From Xylocopa sonorina (lineage: Eukaryota; Arthropoda; Insecta; Hymenoptera; Apidae), in contig NC_135198.1 in assembly GCF_050948175.1 (NCBI RefSeq), positions 7,825,001 through 7,889,000 on the forward strand: 64,000 nt of DNA. Direction: 5' to 3'. Positions 25,020-38,800 of the stretch are shown here, piece by piece. The notes under the pieces were generated by a model. The model was not told the origin of the DNA and did not search any database. It was given only the letters and a program-made list of their open reading frames with translations. Each line of letters starts with the position of its first letter. Position 1 is the stretch's first letter. Made by a program: the position numbers and the translations under genes.

Positions 25020-25582
25020 CTTTGTCTCTGGTTCTATTTTTCTGTCCCTCTGGTGCCGCGTCCTTCGCTTCCTCTCTTAAACCGGGCTCGCTGGGTTCGC
25101 GGTAACCGACAAACAACAATTCACCCCCTCGCTTCTGTTCGATGTTGTTTTTTCTCGAACAAACTCGTAGCTTCGAGAACGATTGTCGTATTCGAAATTG
25201 GTGCTCGATGATGTACACGCGTGCTGTTACTTTTGCGCGGATGGATCGGGATTATTTTGCTTCGAGATGTTCTGCGAATGTTCGCAGAGGGGGTTTCGTT
25301 TAGAGATCGTTCGATGTTGCGTGTGTTTTCGAAGGGATGTCAGGATTTGGTGAATCGTTGGGGGTTAGACGATTATACGACTAATTAGTCAGCGAGGGCC
25401 AGCACGGTTTAAGGGTCGATCCAGCGGCGCGGCTGTTTATACCTCGCCGTGCGTTTCTACCCCTTTTGAGTGTTCGCGGAGGATCTCGTGGAACAACGGC
25501 GGGCTGAATCGCGTTGCCTCGTCGTGGATAAACGGGTGTCACGGTAGGAAGATTAATCCTCCTGGCATTCGTGCCTCTTTGC

Positions 25583-25596
25583 CTCTCTCTCTCTCT
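25583..25596 (+). repeat. (CT)n run
   Basis: Fourteen bases of alternating C and T, preceded by a related CTCTTTGC stretch. Confidence 0.8.
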
Positions 25597-25699
25597 TGAG
25601 AGCCGCCGTGGAACGACACTCGAACGATCTCGATTAGATCGAACTTGTTTACGGTTTCTTGAACGATCTCGAGGAACTGCCCGGATAGTGAAACTAAAG

Positions 25700-28600
25700 T
25701 GTGTGCTTTACTCGTTCGTAGTCGTTCGGCGGCAATTCGAGGTTTATTTTAATATGATTTGTCAAGTAACGCGACGTTGTTGTTTTTTAAATGATATTAG
25801 AGTATTGCATAGTGCATTGATCAGCAATTCTCATTTACTATTGCTGGTATCATCGTTTTCATCGAAACGCATTGTATGATTTTTTGAAAAATTGTGTTAT
25901 TTAATATAAAAATTGTTTGGTAGTCTATAGTGGTTGATCAAAATAGGTCAGAGATTACTCAACGCTGACCCAATACTCGATACCGTCGATTTTCGCTAAC
26001 TACAATTTGTTCAAACGTTTTTTTAATAAGAATCGATCATTATAACGAACGTTCTTCCGCGTTCTACTAATTTCCCCAACAATTATCTAAATTTTCCACG
26101 TATATCTAAACGTCTCGTTTCACCAATTCCTCTCGCGGTCTATAATTTGCGATATTATTAAATTACTCGATGGTCCGGAATCATTTTTCCCACAAGCATC
26201 CAATAATTGGCATAATTAACAATTCTATACCGTCCGCTAAACATTTATAATTATTCGAATAGCAATCGATCATTACATTAAACGAAATTCGCGACGCTAT
26301 CAATGTCCCGTGAAGTTATTTAAATTAATTAACCCCTACCCCACGTATCCGCGTCCCATCGATCGACCCGCGACCGTTTCGACGTCCGTCTTTTAATTAC
26401 CCTTCCGAGGCGCGCTTTTTTTTCTCGTCGTCTCGCAACGTGGTCGATCTGAAACTGAATTTTTCACCAGCCGGAGGAGAATTTCCGCGCGAATTAACCC
26501 GGCTGCACCTCCTTCCGGTGTCCGGGCGGCGAGAATCGTGGGACGCGGCCTCGCTAACCGCCCCGTAGATGTTTCTAAACGATCCGGGAAACGCAGTTAC
26601 CGGAACGAGATTATAGAGGACGAGGACGCGGTTACGGTATCGCGTTAGATCCTTCGTTTACTTTCGCGCAAAGCAAACACGGCTGGCGAACGCCCGCCGG
26701 CCCTCGTCCTCCACGAGATTTCTCCTCCATGACATTCGCGGCTCGCCTCGAGGACCGTTCTCACGGAATTTTTTACGACGCGTGTGCCCTCGCCGCGTGA
26801 AAATCGCTCGCGAGTAGTTCCGTACCCCAGTCGCTTTTTGTCGAGATCGTGAGAAGTAACGTCGATCGTACGCGGTTGCAATAATGCACAGTGTGCACGA
26901 TCTTTTCGCGCGCCTCTGCACGGAACCATTTTCTGGTCGAAGACAGAGGTAGAAGAGTGAAGGTAGCGAGGTTCGATCGCTGGGAGAAGAGGTGATGGAT
27001 AAGGGTGGTTCGATGAGCGGTTGCAGGGGAAAGAATGTTTTTTACGTGCACGTAAGTTTTTGTTCGTTTGATAAAGTTGCTTTGGGTTTTTATTGGTTAA
27101 GTTTTATTGTCGAAGCTTTCGTTTTAATTATCTGGTAATTGCGACGATGGATGATATTGGCAATTCGAAACGTGCGAAATGGTAGTAATAGCTAATTTTA
27201 TTAACGGATAGTTGTCTGCTGGAAATTTGTTATCCGAATTACGCTGTTCGTTAGTACTTCAGCCACACATGATGAAGCACGACGCGCTGCGGAATCGAAT
27301 TTAAAGTAAGCTCGAACATTATTTAAAGTCGTGGAAACACGATAATGAATCAATAAAGAGCATTTAGAGCGGAACTGATTTACAGCGCGTTTAGGTGGAC
27401 GAAGTTGTTACCTCATTTATTGTTCACGCGTTTCAGAAAGCAAAATTTCGCTCAAGTATTGAATTAATAATATCAGCTGTTGTTAATCGTATAATTTATT
27501 CACGATTTTATTTGACTCAAGTATGAAAGATATATACCCTCCCAATTTTGTTGAAAGTTATCATTGCGTTATTTCTAACAGATCGATAATTATTTTACAC
27601 GATTGCTTTAGTAAGTTTCCAGCGAGAAATGACAGTATAATTAAGAAGTCATTCTCAAGAAATATAATTGCTTCTCCCTTTTGCTTTCGACTTGTAATTA
27701 GTTCACATCGAAGCTTATTTCGTTCTCGTTCGTTATTTAGATTGCCAGAAGAACATATTACGATACCATAACGTTACTTCAAACAGTCCGACAGTAGATC
27801 ACCAAACAATAAGAGTATTATAGGAACAGAGATCCCTCTCGATAAATTAAATTGTTAACATCTCTCGAGTCGAGCCGCCAAAAATGAATACACATGTACC
27901 CACTTACACTTTAATGCATAAAGATTAATTAGTGGCAAGGTGTGTTGCATACACACGTGAGTCCTCGACAGCATAAACGTCCCCCTGCCTTAACTTCGTC
28001 TCCTTCAATAAATGTGAACTCTCTGTGTATTATATGTAACAATTATTGTTGTCCCCACGAAGCTGCAACAAATACGTCTTCCTCCTTCGAAAGGTATCAC
28101 GCTGGCAATCTCCTTTTAAGAGATTTCACGGCGACGATGAGAGGCGAGAGGATTTACGAGGAAAAAGGTCGACGTTCAAAAAATCTACTCGAGCAGGGAT
28201 GAGTGATTAATAGTGTCCCAGATAACGAACTTAAAATTAACCGTGACAAATACTTTTTCTCTCAGCCTGTTACACCGCGAACGAGTCGTTGACGGTCGCG
28301 CGTTCCGCGAAAGCCTCTCGCTTTTATTTTCGCCGATAAAAACGTACATTTGCATAAACATCCGCGGTCTGATTCAGTTTGTCAAACACCAGGGGGATCA
28401 TGCCTCTGATTTTAATTCAATGCTTTGAATAGGGCGGTAAATTGAACGAAAATTGAATTCTGCCGCGCGCATAAATTATTTCGCCGTAGCATTTCTATCC
28501 AGCCGCTAATGGAGATAATTTCAATTATTATTATCAGCTTAACGTGTTATGTATATTCATCAAGTGCACCGTATAGCGTGCTGGTGTACGCGGTAAGGTT

Positions 28601-30480
28601 AAATAGGTACGTCGGAGGCGATTTCTGTCTGAAGCGAGCTCGGGGCACAAAGCGAAATCGTTTCGAAACGCTGGCCTTCGATTACCAGAAGATCGATGTA
28701 GCTAGTGTTCCACGGCGAAGCGTATTGGCTGTGCAAATTAAGTTAGATGTATCGAAGGAAATATTTTCTTTTCTTGCCAACCTGTTGAAGAGAATTCGTG
28801 CGAATTCCGAACGGTTCGCAAAAAATTATTAACCCCGCACTGAATTTCTCCATCGACGTTACATCGAATTCAATTCCGTTCGTTGCAAAGATCGCCTGAT
28901 TTAAATTCACACCCCATTTTTCCTCTGTAATACCACCGGTTATAAAGGATATTGGTATGTAACCATATTTTTCCAACCAGTTTTTTTTCGATCAAACTCC
29001 GCGTTTCGTTTCCACGGCGGTAAATTCGCACAGTCGCGTGAAAATATTGTTGCACCAAAGTAATTTTAGTATAATTGAATTTACCACGACCATATGCATT
29101 AACGTGGAGTACAAACACGATGGTACGCCAACCCCTTCTCGTAGCCATTGTGTACAAAAATGCTGGGCATGTTAGAAAAATTGAATCTGTACGATATTCA
29201 TTTTTTTCTTTTTTCTTTCGTATAAGTACCTTTCAATATGCCGATATTAAGGTTAATCCTATCTTTCGTTAGGATCTTCACGAAATAATAAGATGCGAAA
29301 ATTAGCCGCGACGTGGCTCCCAACAATGGTCCCTCATTGTTCTTCCAGACAATAAGTAGAGATTCTGCGCGTACTTCGCAGTTTCCAACGTCGACTCATT
29401 CCTCTCGATGATTGAAAGATTCTACAAAAATTGTCTCGAACGCGATCGAACAGTTTTTATCGCGACATTTACCGAGCAAAGAAACGCATCGACGCGGAAT
29501 CGTCGAAGCCGCGCGACGTGAATTCAGAGCGAAACGCGTCAAGTTTCGACTCCATTTACTTAATTGCATTCTCTTACACCCTTTTATTGTTTTTTTCTCT
29601 CTTTTTTTTAATCGTCTGTCGAGAGAGGAGCGCGAAAGACAAAGAGATCTCGGACCGTGAAAAAGGAGCGCCGCCAAGAATATGAAAATGTTTTCCCTCT
29701 TCATTTTTCTTGCGCCTCCCTTTGAAGAGGGAGCCTTCCTTTCGAGCTTTTATTAAACAGATTGAGTTTCTTCGGTCGTGCAAAAGAATCGACTGATTCC
29801 CGTGGAACTCCAAGCTGCTTTCCATGGCATTCCACAGTTTAATGAAATCCATTGTGCGCGTGGTACGCAGCGCGAAAAATACGGCGGTATTGGCTTGGAA
29901 ATTCGGATAATAACTTCCAGTATTACTTGTACAGGTATTAAAGGGTACTCGACGATAGTTCGCAAGGTAACTCGGAAGTCGAGCGGCTCAAGCAACCGAA
30001 ATTAGATTTTATTATACCAAGTTACACTCGAAGTTGGAAATTTCATTTTACGCTGCTTCGTTTGACGAATCCAAAAAAATGCTACTTTATTTGGAACCGT
30101 GTATCCCGTAACTTTGTGTAACCGGAAGCTACTTTTAATTAGATCCCGCGGCATGCGAAACGCACAAACCACTTTCGACATCTCTCGCGTTCGCGGAGCT
30201 TACTTCTATTAAAAAACTTCGAACAATCGTCCTTTTACTAATCCATGCGCGCTTTCAGGCAGAAACAGTTTTAAACAAATTTGATAAAGTAACTCTTAGC
30301 AAAAAATTACTTTAATTCCACAGTGACCGCGTGGTACGTACTCGCGCTACATTTTAATCCTGTATCCCAGGATTTATTGCAACTATTCTTATTAAAAATG
30401 AAATGTGACTGCGGTTGTACGCGTAAGAACTCTCTCTCTCTCTTTTAAATCCAAGAATAGTAAGTCAGAAATCAGAATAA
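25700..30480. other. Spacer, no gene recognised
   Basis: Mostly AT-rich, with a CpG-rich stretch at 26.35-27.0 kb that leaves short frames open on the minus strand (up to 94 codons). No motif-bearing peptide was found. ATTTGCAT occurs at 28348-28355, and a T-rich tract at about 29583-29609. Confidence 0.55.
30431..30442 (+). repeat. (TC)n run
   Basis: Twelve bases of TC repeats running into TTTT. Confidence 0.8.
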
Positions 30481-31800
30481 AAAATCTTGGGATCACATTA
30501 TCCTAAATTTCAACCAAGAATCAAGCGATACTCATTTCAACCCTCTGGGTTAACGAAACGCACCCCAAATTTCGCCAGCGTTCTCAGCTCACCGTTTGGC
30601 CACCGAATATATAGGCAGCAGGCAGTTTCGTCTGAATTCAGCTCGCGGAGAGCAAAGTTACGTCGACACGCGGGTATCGTAAACAGGTCCGTGTGGCTCG
30701 TGAGTGGGTCCATTGTTTCACGTGAAACGCGGTCGTGGAACGAGCTTTGATTCCGAGCGAACCTCGCCACTGTTTCACCCCGCTGCCTTTCGTTCTCCAC
30801 CCCCCGTCGCCAACGTCTCTGTCCCCCGCCTTTGGACAATGCGCGATCCCTGGTTAGAAGGGCTGACGATTAAGCCGCCAGTTTCTTTTCCACGCATTGT
30901 TCCAGGAGGGTGAAAACGTATAACTGGGTCAAAGTTTTGTCGATCGATCGGTCGTTGAGTTCGACGAGTTGGCGGAAACGGGAAGAGGGGTCGTGGAGAA
31001 CCTGTTGGCCGCCCGTTTAGCTCGAGCGAGACCTGCTTCTCGGCGCTTGGCAGCGAATCTGATGTTGATCTTCCGTGTACTCGCCCTCGTTGCTTCTTTC
31101 ATTTCTCTTCGTCAGATTTACTTCTCGTTCGAGTGGATGGAAGACAGTAGCGCTGGGTTCTTCGATTGGAATTTTTGTGCTACAGAATTTCCTCGTTGAA
31201 CAATTATTAAGTTTACTACCCTGTACTCTAATGGTTGACGATAGATTATAATAATGTAGAGAGAGAGGTGTATTTAAGATGCGATAGGAATCGTCTGATC
31301 GATCAGGCGAAATGCACCACCCTTAACGAATCGTTGACCCGTAATCGGTATCAATGCCAGCGAGAAGAAATCTATTAATCTGCTAATTGCATTCCACCTC
31401 GAAGTCCCTTGGAATTGCTCCGTTGAAGGAGTCGTCGAAGCGTGGGACGCGACTCTGTGTTTCCTCTCTCGCTCCTCTCGACCCGGACATGATTTAGAAC
31501 AGATTTCGATCGCGGGAGATGAAGCGAGCGTCGATCGATCGCAATGTACTCGCAAGGGTGCGAGAAGCGGAAAGGAGATCCGGCGAATCCGGCGTGTATG
31601 CATCCTCGAACCCTCGATCATCAAGGGTCGTGATTACTCCGGAAGGAAAAAGTTCCTTCCCGTGGTTAGTCGCGAAATTGCTCGAGCAGAATCCTCGCGG
31701 TGATTTTTCCGGCTCGCATATGTTCACCTCCGGTAGATCCTTCGCGATGCTTTGAACTTCTCTGCAATGGACGACGTTTTAGGGGTTGCGGTGCGCTCTC
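30480..31800. other. GC-richer spacer with short overlapping frames
   Basis: Frames of 70-116 codons lie on both strands, for example 30537-30839 minus, 31274-31624 minus and 31519-31755 plus. The last starts with a true ATG and has a balanced composition but no recognisable domain. The 14-bp palindrome at 30715-30728 lies here. Nothing reaches the level of a gene call. Confidence 0.4.
30715..30728. promoter_or_regulatory. 14-bp palindrome centred on a CACGTG E-box
   Basis: GTTTCACGTGAAAC is a perfect palindrome with the bHLH E-box CACGTG at its centre. The extended symmetry is what makes it notable. Function is inferred only from the core consensus. Confidence 0.35.
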
Positions 31801-33569
31801 GACGGTTTGTTGGGGATATTGCTTTTTTCTGATGGAAAAACTGGTGGGTTTGTGAATATATTATTTGTTGAGAGACGACAGTAATATTGGAATCGAATGC
31901 GATTTAGTTTGGAGTGAATTGCAATGAGAAGTTGTGTACAGTTTGATTACTTGGGGATGATATGACGTATCATAGTATGTTACACATGAGATATCAAGGT
32001 TTATACGAACCGTTAAGGGTTACTATGATCTTATTTCCTAGATTAGATTTAAATTTCGAATGAAAAAAGTTTGTAGCCTCTGTAGAGCCAATAGTTATCA
32101 TTTAGCGTTCCACGGTGTTGGTCATTTAAGGTTTAAAGCGAAAGTGATTTTAATTTTTAATGCTATTAAAAGCATGATAACGCGAGATGCTTGTAGAAAT
32201 GTTCCATGTCAGTTGAAACAATTTCCTTAAACTATTCGATTTCATCCAGATGAGCAATCCACATAGGGAGTACCGCTCGCTTGACATTTTGATGTATTTG
32301 GACGTTTTCACTCGGGAATCATATTTTATTCATTAGAACTGGCTGAGGATATTACTTGGATTTACGGACGCCGATACTGAAATAATCTCCGCGGTTTCAA
32401 TCGGGAATAAGAAAATGTAGATCAACCCAGGGGCAGATCGATAACCGGTTGCCTTGACTCAAAACCGTTTCCCAAATACATAGAACAGTAACAATTTAAT
32501 TTCAACCAGATACTCGAATCGTATTTGAGGAATCGGTATTTTCACGGTGAAAAATAAATTCGTTCCGACTCGCTTCGAAGCAAAATTCCAATCCATTGTG
32601 CCGTCACGTTGGAAAACGCTGCAAGAGAAAAGCGAGTCGAAACGGGATTCTTTCCTGCAGCCAACCTCGTCGTCGCCGCGTTCATTGGCCGCTCGTTAAT
32701 TTCAGCCCAGAACCCGATACCCGCGTCGCTGTCGTTAAATCGCGTTTCCGACCGTGATTCAGTTAACGATCTCCCACGGTGTCGTTAATTAGCCGACGGC
32801 CAAAGTATCGAGAAGCGGTGGGGGCCCCGTTGAAATCGAATAAACGTCCGCGATCCCGCGCTTCCCCATCTTTTTCCACCGATTTCGCATCGGCTCGCGT
32901 CGCAGTTTTACAGCCATTAATCTCCTCCCATCGCCCTGTTTCTCCCGTCGAGTTTGTCGATACGACGTACTCTCCTATTTTCTATTCCCGTTTCGTTCTT
33001 CTTTTTTTGCCCTCTCTCACTTCGTGTAAGTCGAAATGAAATTGAAATAATTGTTAGCGACGCGAGTCGACCGGTTTGAACTTGAAAATGTCTCTGTCGA
33101 CCTGCGCCTCTGTCACCGGGAAATAAACTTTCCCTCTAGAAAGCGGAAAAAAGTGGTTCCCTGCAGGTTCTGTCACGATGATTGAACGGTTCGCCTGCGA
33201 TACGCGAAAGGGAACATGTAAACGGTTTTGGTGCTTTCTACGATAGAGACATATCGTTGGGGATATTTATAGCTGAAGAAAGTATACGCGATAGAGTTAC
33301 TTTTTCAATTGTTTCGAAGATATATCCAAATTGTTTGTCATTCGATTTCAGTAAAGATCTCGAAAGTATAGGTAGCAAATGTTCAATCAATTTCTTTCAT
33401 TTCCTACTCTTCATTGTACGAGAAAATATTAAAGAAAAGCCTCCCTTACACTTCTCCTTGTCACGCGTAACTGAAATCGACTCTCGATTTTTGGAATACA
33501 ATTTTTTAGAGGAACATAAATCACACGAGGTACGCTCTCTTAGAACAACTGTCTGGCGTTAAGAATAAA

Positions 33570-33586
33570 AGGATCACACTGATCCT
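33570..33586. repeat. 7-bp inverted repeat around CAC
   Basis: AGGATCA and TGATCCT flank CAC in a perfect inverted repeat. Only the symmetry is seen. Confidence 0.5.
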
Positions 33587-35828
33587 GTTTGCGATCTTTT
33601 ACATCATCGTCCGGTTAAATCCCAAATAAAAGACACGTGTTAACGGCTGGGACGAGGAAGGATTCATTGAGCGAGAGGATCAACCGTGTGCTCTTTGGTC
33701 AGGACACGGATACTTTCTCATTTATATCAACATTATCCGCTCCTTGGAGACGTTTTCCTCGACTTCTGCCACCTTGAGAACTTCGTCGTCTCCTTTCTTT
33801 TCCCTTCTCTTTGCCACCTTTCGCTCGTTATTAAATTACTAGCTGAAAACGATGAAGTAAGCAGCTCCCCCGGTGCCTGATGGTATTAAAGTTTCGCTTG
33901 ATCAAATGGGATTTTAATCTTTCGCCCCCGTTTACCCTGGCTCGTAACAATTTTTCAGGGAGAGGGTTCGATCATCGGACGGCTTCATTAGGATGAATTA
34001 TTTATTAACGAGCCCCGCTCGCCACTTTTAATCGTGCCGACAGCGGTAATGGAAGCAAATAAAGCCGGGAATTTTCACGGAGATACGGATTTACATAGCA
34101 GAGCGGGATTCGTTCTAAGCGTTCCAGTTGGAAACTTTAATCCGCGCCAAGGTGCAGCGTTTAATTATCGTTGAATCGAACGATCGACTTTGTTGCGTCT
34201 CCAGATACGTAAAAACGTCCCTTTGATCGCGTGGGTGTCTGTTTGACATAAATGATTCCTGGAATTCGTTGCAGTCCTAGTCGATGTTCAGTGTTTGCTT
34301 CTTCGACGAATTCGTTCGAAGCGTACAAGTTTGTTCGTAGATCTAAGTTATTGAGAATGAGATCGATTGTAGGGTCGAATGATGCCAATTTCTGGTACCA
34401 AAGCACTCGTTCCGCGTGACGCGATTTAATTAATGGCGCGACGCGAAACAAGTTGTCCCAGTGGCCCTTAATTAGTCTGCAACGTTAGTTCAGCTAACGG
34501 AGGTTAATTGATGTCTAGATACGTTCGTCGATTAACCTTGTTGGTTTTGGTTAAAATTAGCGCATATACGTGCCACTTAATTAAAAAAAAAAAAAGATTT
34601 CAGAAGACAATGCATGACAGTTCGAAGATCCTGTTTCTTATTAAAAGAAATTAATAATATTCAGTAGAATTAATCTAAGACAAATGATCTAAATACGCGG
34701 GAATGCACTCGTAAGTGTGCATAACGATATTTAATAAATGCAACGAGACCCCTTCCGTCTTTTCGCTGGCATTACCTTCTTCTCGAATACAATTTCAACA
34801 TAATACTTTCCATTATTCGAGCGCATCTGCATCTGAGACGCGGGATATCCTTTCGATTCGCTTCGCCTCCAATCACGATTCGCGCACCCTCCTCGCGACC
34901 GGAAATGCCGCTGCGCACAGACGCGTCCATGGATCGCGAGGGCGAATGTTTCCGTTTCATCGTGAAAACACGACAAATGCGATTAGTCAAACGGAACACG
35001 AGACGCTTTTGCCAGTCTTGATGCAAAATTCGGAGGTGAGAACGCGATATCCGTCGATACTTGTTCGATTAAATTCGAAACCATCTCTTTCGACGCGATA
35101 CAATTTTCAAACGAGTTTGTTCCATCCGAGAGGTGGGAATTCTCTTCTTTGTGGTAAACGCGAAACTATGCACGGTCGACAGACGAATGTGGTTTTCTAT
35201 TCCGACTCTGGACAGGGTATGATGTGCCGTTTGTACGACGTGATGGAGGAGCGAGAGTGATGTATGGATTAAGCAGAAAATCGTGTACCACGTTATATTA
35301 TGATGAATACTTTGTTACGAGGCATGGAGTGGTGGTTGCGGCTGTAACGTAACGAGGCGGATACATATTTCGTTTCGTAAAAAATTTGTGGTATTTTCTA
35401 AAGCATGAGCTATTCTTCTCTGAAATGAATCGTTACCTTTGGTAACGTTACTTTTAATTACATTTAATAGTATCAATGTACAGGTTGAATTATTTCGCCT
35501 GTTAACGTGGAGATTGCATTACTTTTGGTCAGCGATTTGTATTGAAATTTTTCTGTTATAAACAAACGATCGAAATGGCAGAAAAGTGCGCGCCACGCGG
35601 AAAGGAAATTAAGAGCCAGGGGGGAAAGGAAAAATCACATGCCAAGATTCCCCTTGCGCCGGTTAATTGAGGCGAAAATGGGACGAAAAAGGAGAGAGGG
35701 AGCTTGTAAAATTATCCAGACCCGGTCCTAACAAAGTGAACGAGGCACTGGGTTTAATTTATAACCCGTCGAAGTGTCTCGTTTAATTAAATTTTTAAGG
35801 AACCCGGGTAATTGGCCTGCCAACAAAG

Positions 35829-35850
35829 GCTGAAACTACTTTGTTTCAGC
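35829..35850. repeat. 8-bp stem, 6-base loop hairpin
   Basis: GCTGAAAC (35829-35836) and GTTTCAGC (35843-35850) are perfect reverse complements separated by TACTTT. It is too short for a microRNA precursor, and no T run follows it. Confidence 0.5.
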
Positions 35851-38800
35851 TACCACCCCCTCTTCAACTGCCGTTCGCAGCGTACGTGCTGTCTGGGAAT
35901 TTCTCTTTCTGCTTTGATCATCGCCGGTTCTTTACAAATTCGGGCCTTTCGCGTTAGAAATTAACAGCTGACCCGAGGAATTCCATCGATCCACGACGAG
36001 ACGCTAAAATTTTCAGAACGTGACGTTCTCCGTATCGGCGAAGCGTCGCGTGGAAGTTATCCGGTGGACTGTAAAGTGCTTACGATCGCATCCATTAAGG
36101 ACGCTTAACTTGCTAAGGCATGGCCTTGTAAAATTACTGGAAAAGTGCGTGGAACAGTTTTAGTCGGTGGAAAGTTCGCGGGGAAGTTGAGAGAACGGCG
36201 TTCCTGCGGGCGAGCCATATTTATGAGGCCGGGTCGTCGATTATGCTGATGATATTTGCATAAGTTTCAATGCATTTGACACCGATAATCCCCCTCCTAA
36301 CTGGATTTTCCACGAATTCGTATCGACAATTTCATTGAAACGAATCGCGAGAAGCGATTTATTAATGTCAGATCACACTGCTTTAGACTTCATAAAAGTT
36401 GATCTCCTATTTGGAACCTATACTCCTCAACTTAATACATCGAGTACAAGTTTTCTCATAAGCTCAATGCGTATATATAAAGTAAACCTAATTTTTTATA
36501 TACACATCCAAAGGTATACCTCCTCTTCACTTCTCGATAGAATATGAAACACTGGACGAACACCAAATATCTTCGATCTCTTTCAATCCACCCAACCTTT
36601 ATCACAGTACAAACTCTAAACCTATTAAATCTCTTTTCAAAAATGTATATACGTCTCCTGAACAACACCATCAGTCTCCCTATTTTCAAATTCCACCACT
36701 GCATCCCGTTGACAGCTAAGAACGTGGTCGTTTCGCGAGTAATTCCGTGAACGACGATCTGAAGGGGTGCAGCTGAAGATAATGACGCGATACGCTGTCT
36801 CGCGATTTTCGTTACAGCAGCGCTTGGTAACGAGCTCCGTCAGCGTTTCCGTCGGTCCAGCTCGGTTCCAGGCGCGATCTGATCCCGGAATTCCAGATTA
36901 GCCGCTGCCCGCCAGGCGAAAGTTACCGCTGGCCAAAATTCGCGAGCTCGTTATAATTAAGATCGGGTGTTTATTCACCCGGGCTTATCGCGCGTGGGCA
37001 ACGACACGTCTGCTGGGACGTGTGATCACGTCCCCGGGGCTGGTTCGCAGTTGCCAACTGTTCCGCTTTTCTCAGCTCCTCTATTTACTCAATAAACTCG
37101 TTGCGTCTGGTAGCCGTTGTTTTATCGGGCGAACGGAGACAGCTTTGTTTTAGAGGGTCGCTCCAGTTCGCAGAATCGTTCGATGTGTTTCTTTCCTGCT
37201 GGCGTTGGTATCGCCGTTTTTCCTTGGGTTTCCACGAAATTAGACACTGCTCGATGTTATTGTTCTTGTGCATTTTATCGTTCTTGGATGGCGCATTTTT
37301 AGATGAATGTTCGAAATGGATTGCAGAAAAATTGGAGGGAAAATGTTTCTCCTGTTCTTCAGATCCTGCAATTGTCTCGCATAAAAATTCAGCTCATCGA
37401 TGAGGATATTTTATCGTTTCATCCGCGAAAGGATTTTATTAACGCCGTTTCGTTCGTCTTCTTTGAACCGTTTACCTCCCTCCGTGCACTGGAACTTTGC
37501 AACCCCCGCGTCAGGTCGATTTATCGAGTGTGATCGAATTTATCGGTTGACGTATCGTCGTATCAATCGTTACCATTATCTACGGAGAATCCTAGCTTCG
37601 TCTCCGCTCACTTCTAATCGGCTACCACCTGTTGACAGAGAAAGCTCGTCCTAGGGGTTCTTTGGCGCTCGAGCAGCCAGCGCGTAAAACTGCGTCGGGG
37701 GTGAATACGACTGGCTGAAGCTGAAGTCAGCGAGGAAAGACGCGAAGGTAGCTGAATTACGATCGAAATTTAGAATCTTCGCGGTAATTTCGTTCGCTAT
37801 GTGTTTGGATAAAATCTGAGAGGGTGCACGTCGCGCTCCATAAAACGAGGCTGATTCGCGAAGCACAGAGACGCTTGAAAATGACGTTCGCGTTGCAAAA
37901 ACTCGTGAAATTTCCCAGCGTATGTATCTCCCTCTTGTGCATTTGCGAAATATGCGAGTAACGAAACATAATTTGAAACGAACGTACATATCGCAGCGGG
38001 AAGTATGCATTCAAGATTGCAAAATAATGGAAGCATTCTGGGTGTTATTTCGCGAGGATGATAAAATGTACAGTCGAGCGGATTTTACGCAGGAAAATAC
38101 CGTACGAAAGAACTAAGGCCACGTGGAAGCTTCCATTATTTAAATCCTCATCGGCGCACGGTAATTATTCGAACTTGCAGCTATAATAATTATTACCAGC
38201 GGTGGAAAAGTGGCTGCGCGGGTTTTTATTCAAAGTTTCGAGAGGATAAATGTATTATGCTCCAATTAAAAAAATGTAGAACGCTCGCGAGAATAACTCG
38301 AACGTTTGCTTTTGTCAAATACGAGAGATCTGTTGGGAATTTTTTTACGCGATGAATCGAGCTGCGCGGGTCTCGGAGAGGAAGGGATTACGAGTACCGT
38401 ACCGTCTCTTGTTTCACGTTTACGCGTACATCTCTTTGCACAAAAAAGAAGAAAAAAAAAACAGATAAAGTTCGAACACTTTTGTATCCACCTCGCGAAT
38501 CTAACCTGGGGAGCGTTCAATGACGCGTGAAAGATGGACGGTTCCCCGTAAAAAGAGAGATCTCGTCGTCGAACGGGAAGAGGCGATTCGATCTCGATTC
38601 TCCGCCAATACGGCAACCGATGAACACGCGAGAGAGCACTCTTCCTCCAACTACCCCTTGACAAAGGAGAAGATTCGATCGGATTTCCGATCAGAACCGG
38701 ATGATCAGTGTTCCCACACAGGATTATGGGGCCACGAAGGTAATGAATTCTCGCTGGATTCGTCGGTTCTTCCTTCTCCCGTCCTTTGATCTTTGGCGAC

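Larger units (their letters stand above)
24500..25700. other. GC-rich block, no gene recognised
   Basis: G+C rises here. Overlapping frames of 70-133 codons exist on both strands (for example 24817-25218 minus and 24903-25211 plus), as expected when stop codons are scarce for compositional reasons. The peptides are rich in Arg, Ser and Pro and match no domain I know. The block includes a CA microsatellite (24990-25019) and a CT run (25583-25596). An unmethylated CpG-rich regulatory or first-exon region is possible, but no TATA box or convincing start was found. Confidence 0.35.

Noticed and set aside
34715..35260. 181-codon plus-strand frame
   Set aside because: GTG start, no domain; the overlapping minus frames are also open.
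35829..35850. Hairpin as a microRNA precursor
   Set aside because: The stem is only 8 bp, far shorter than a microRNA precursor, and I recognised no known mature microRNA sequence.
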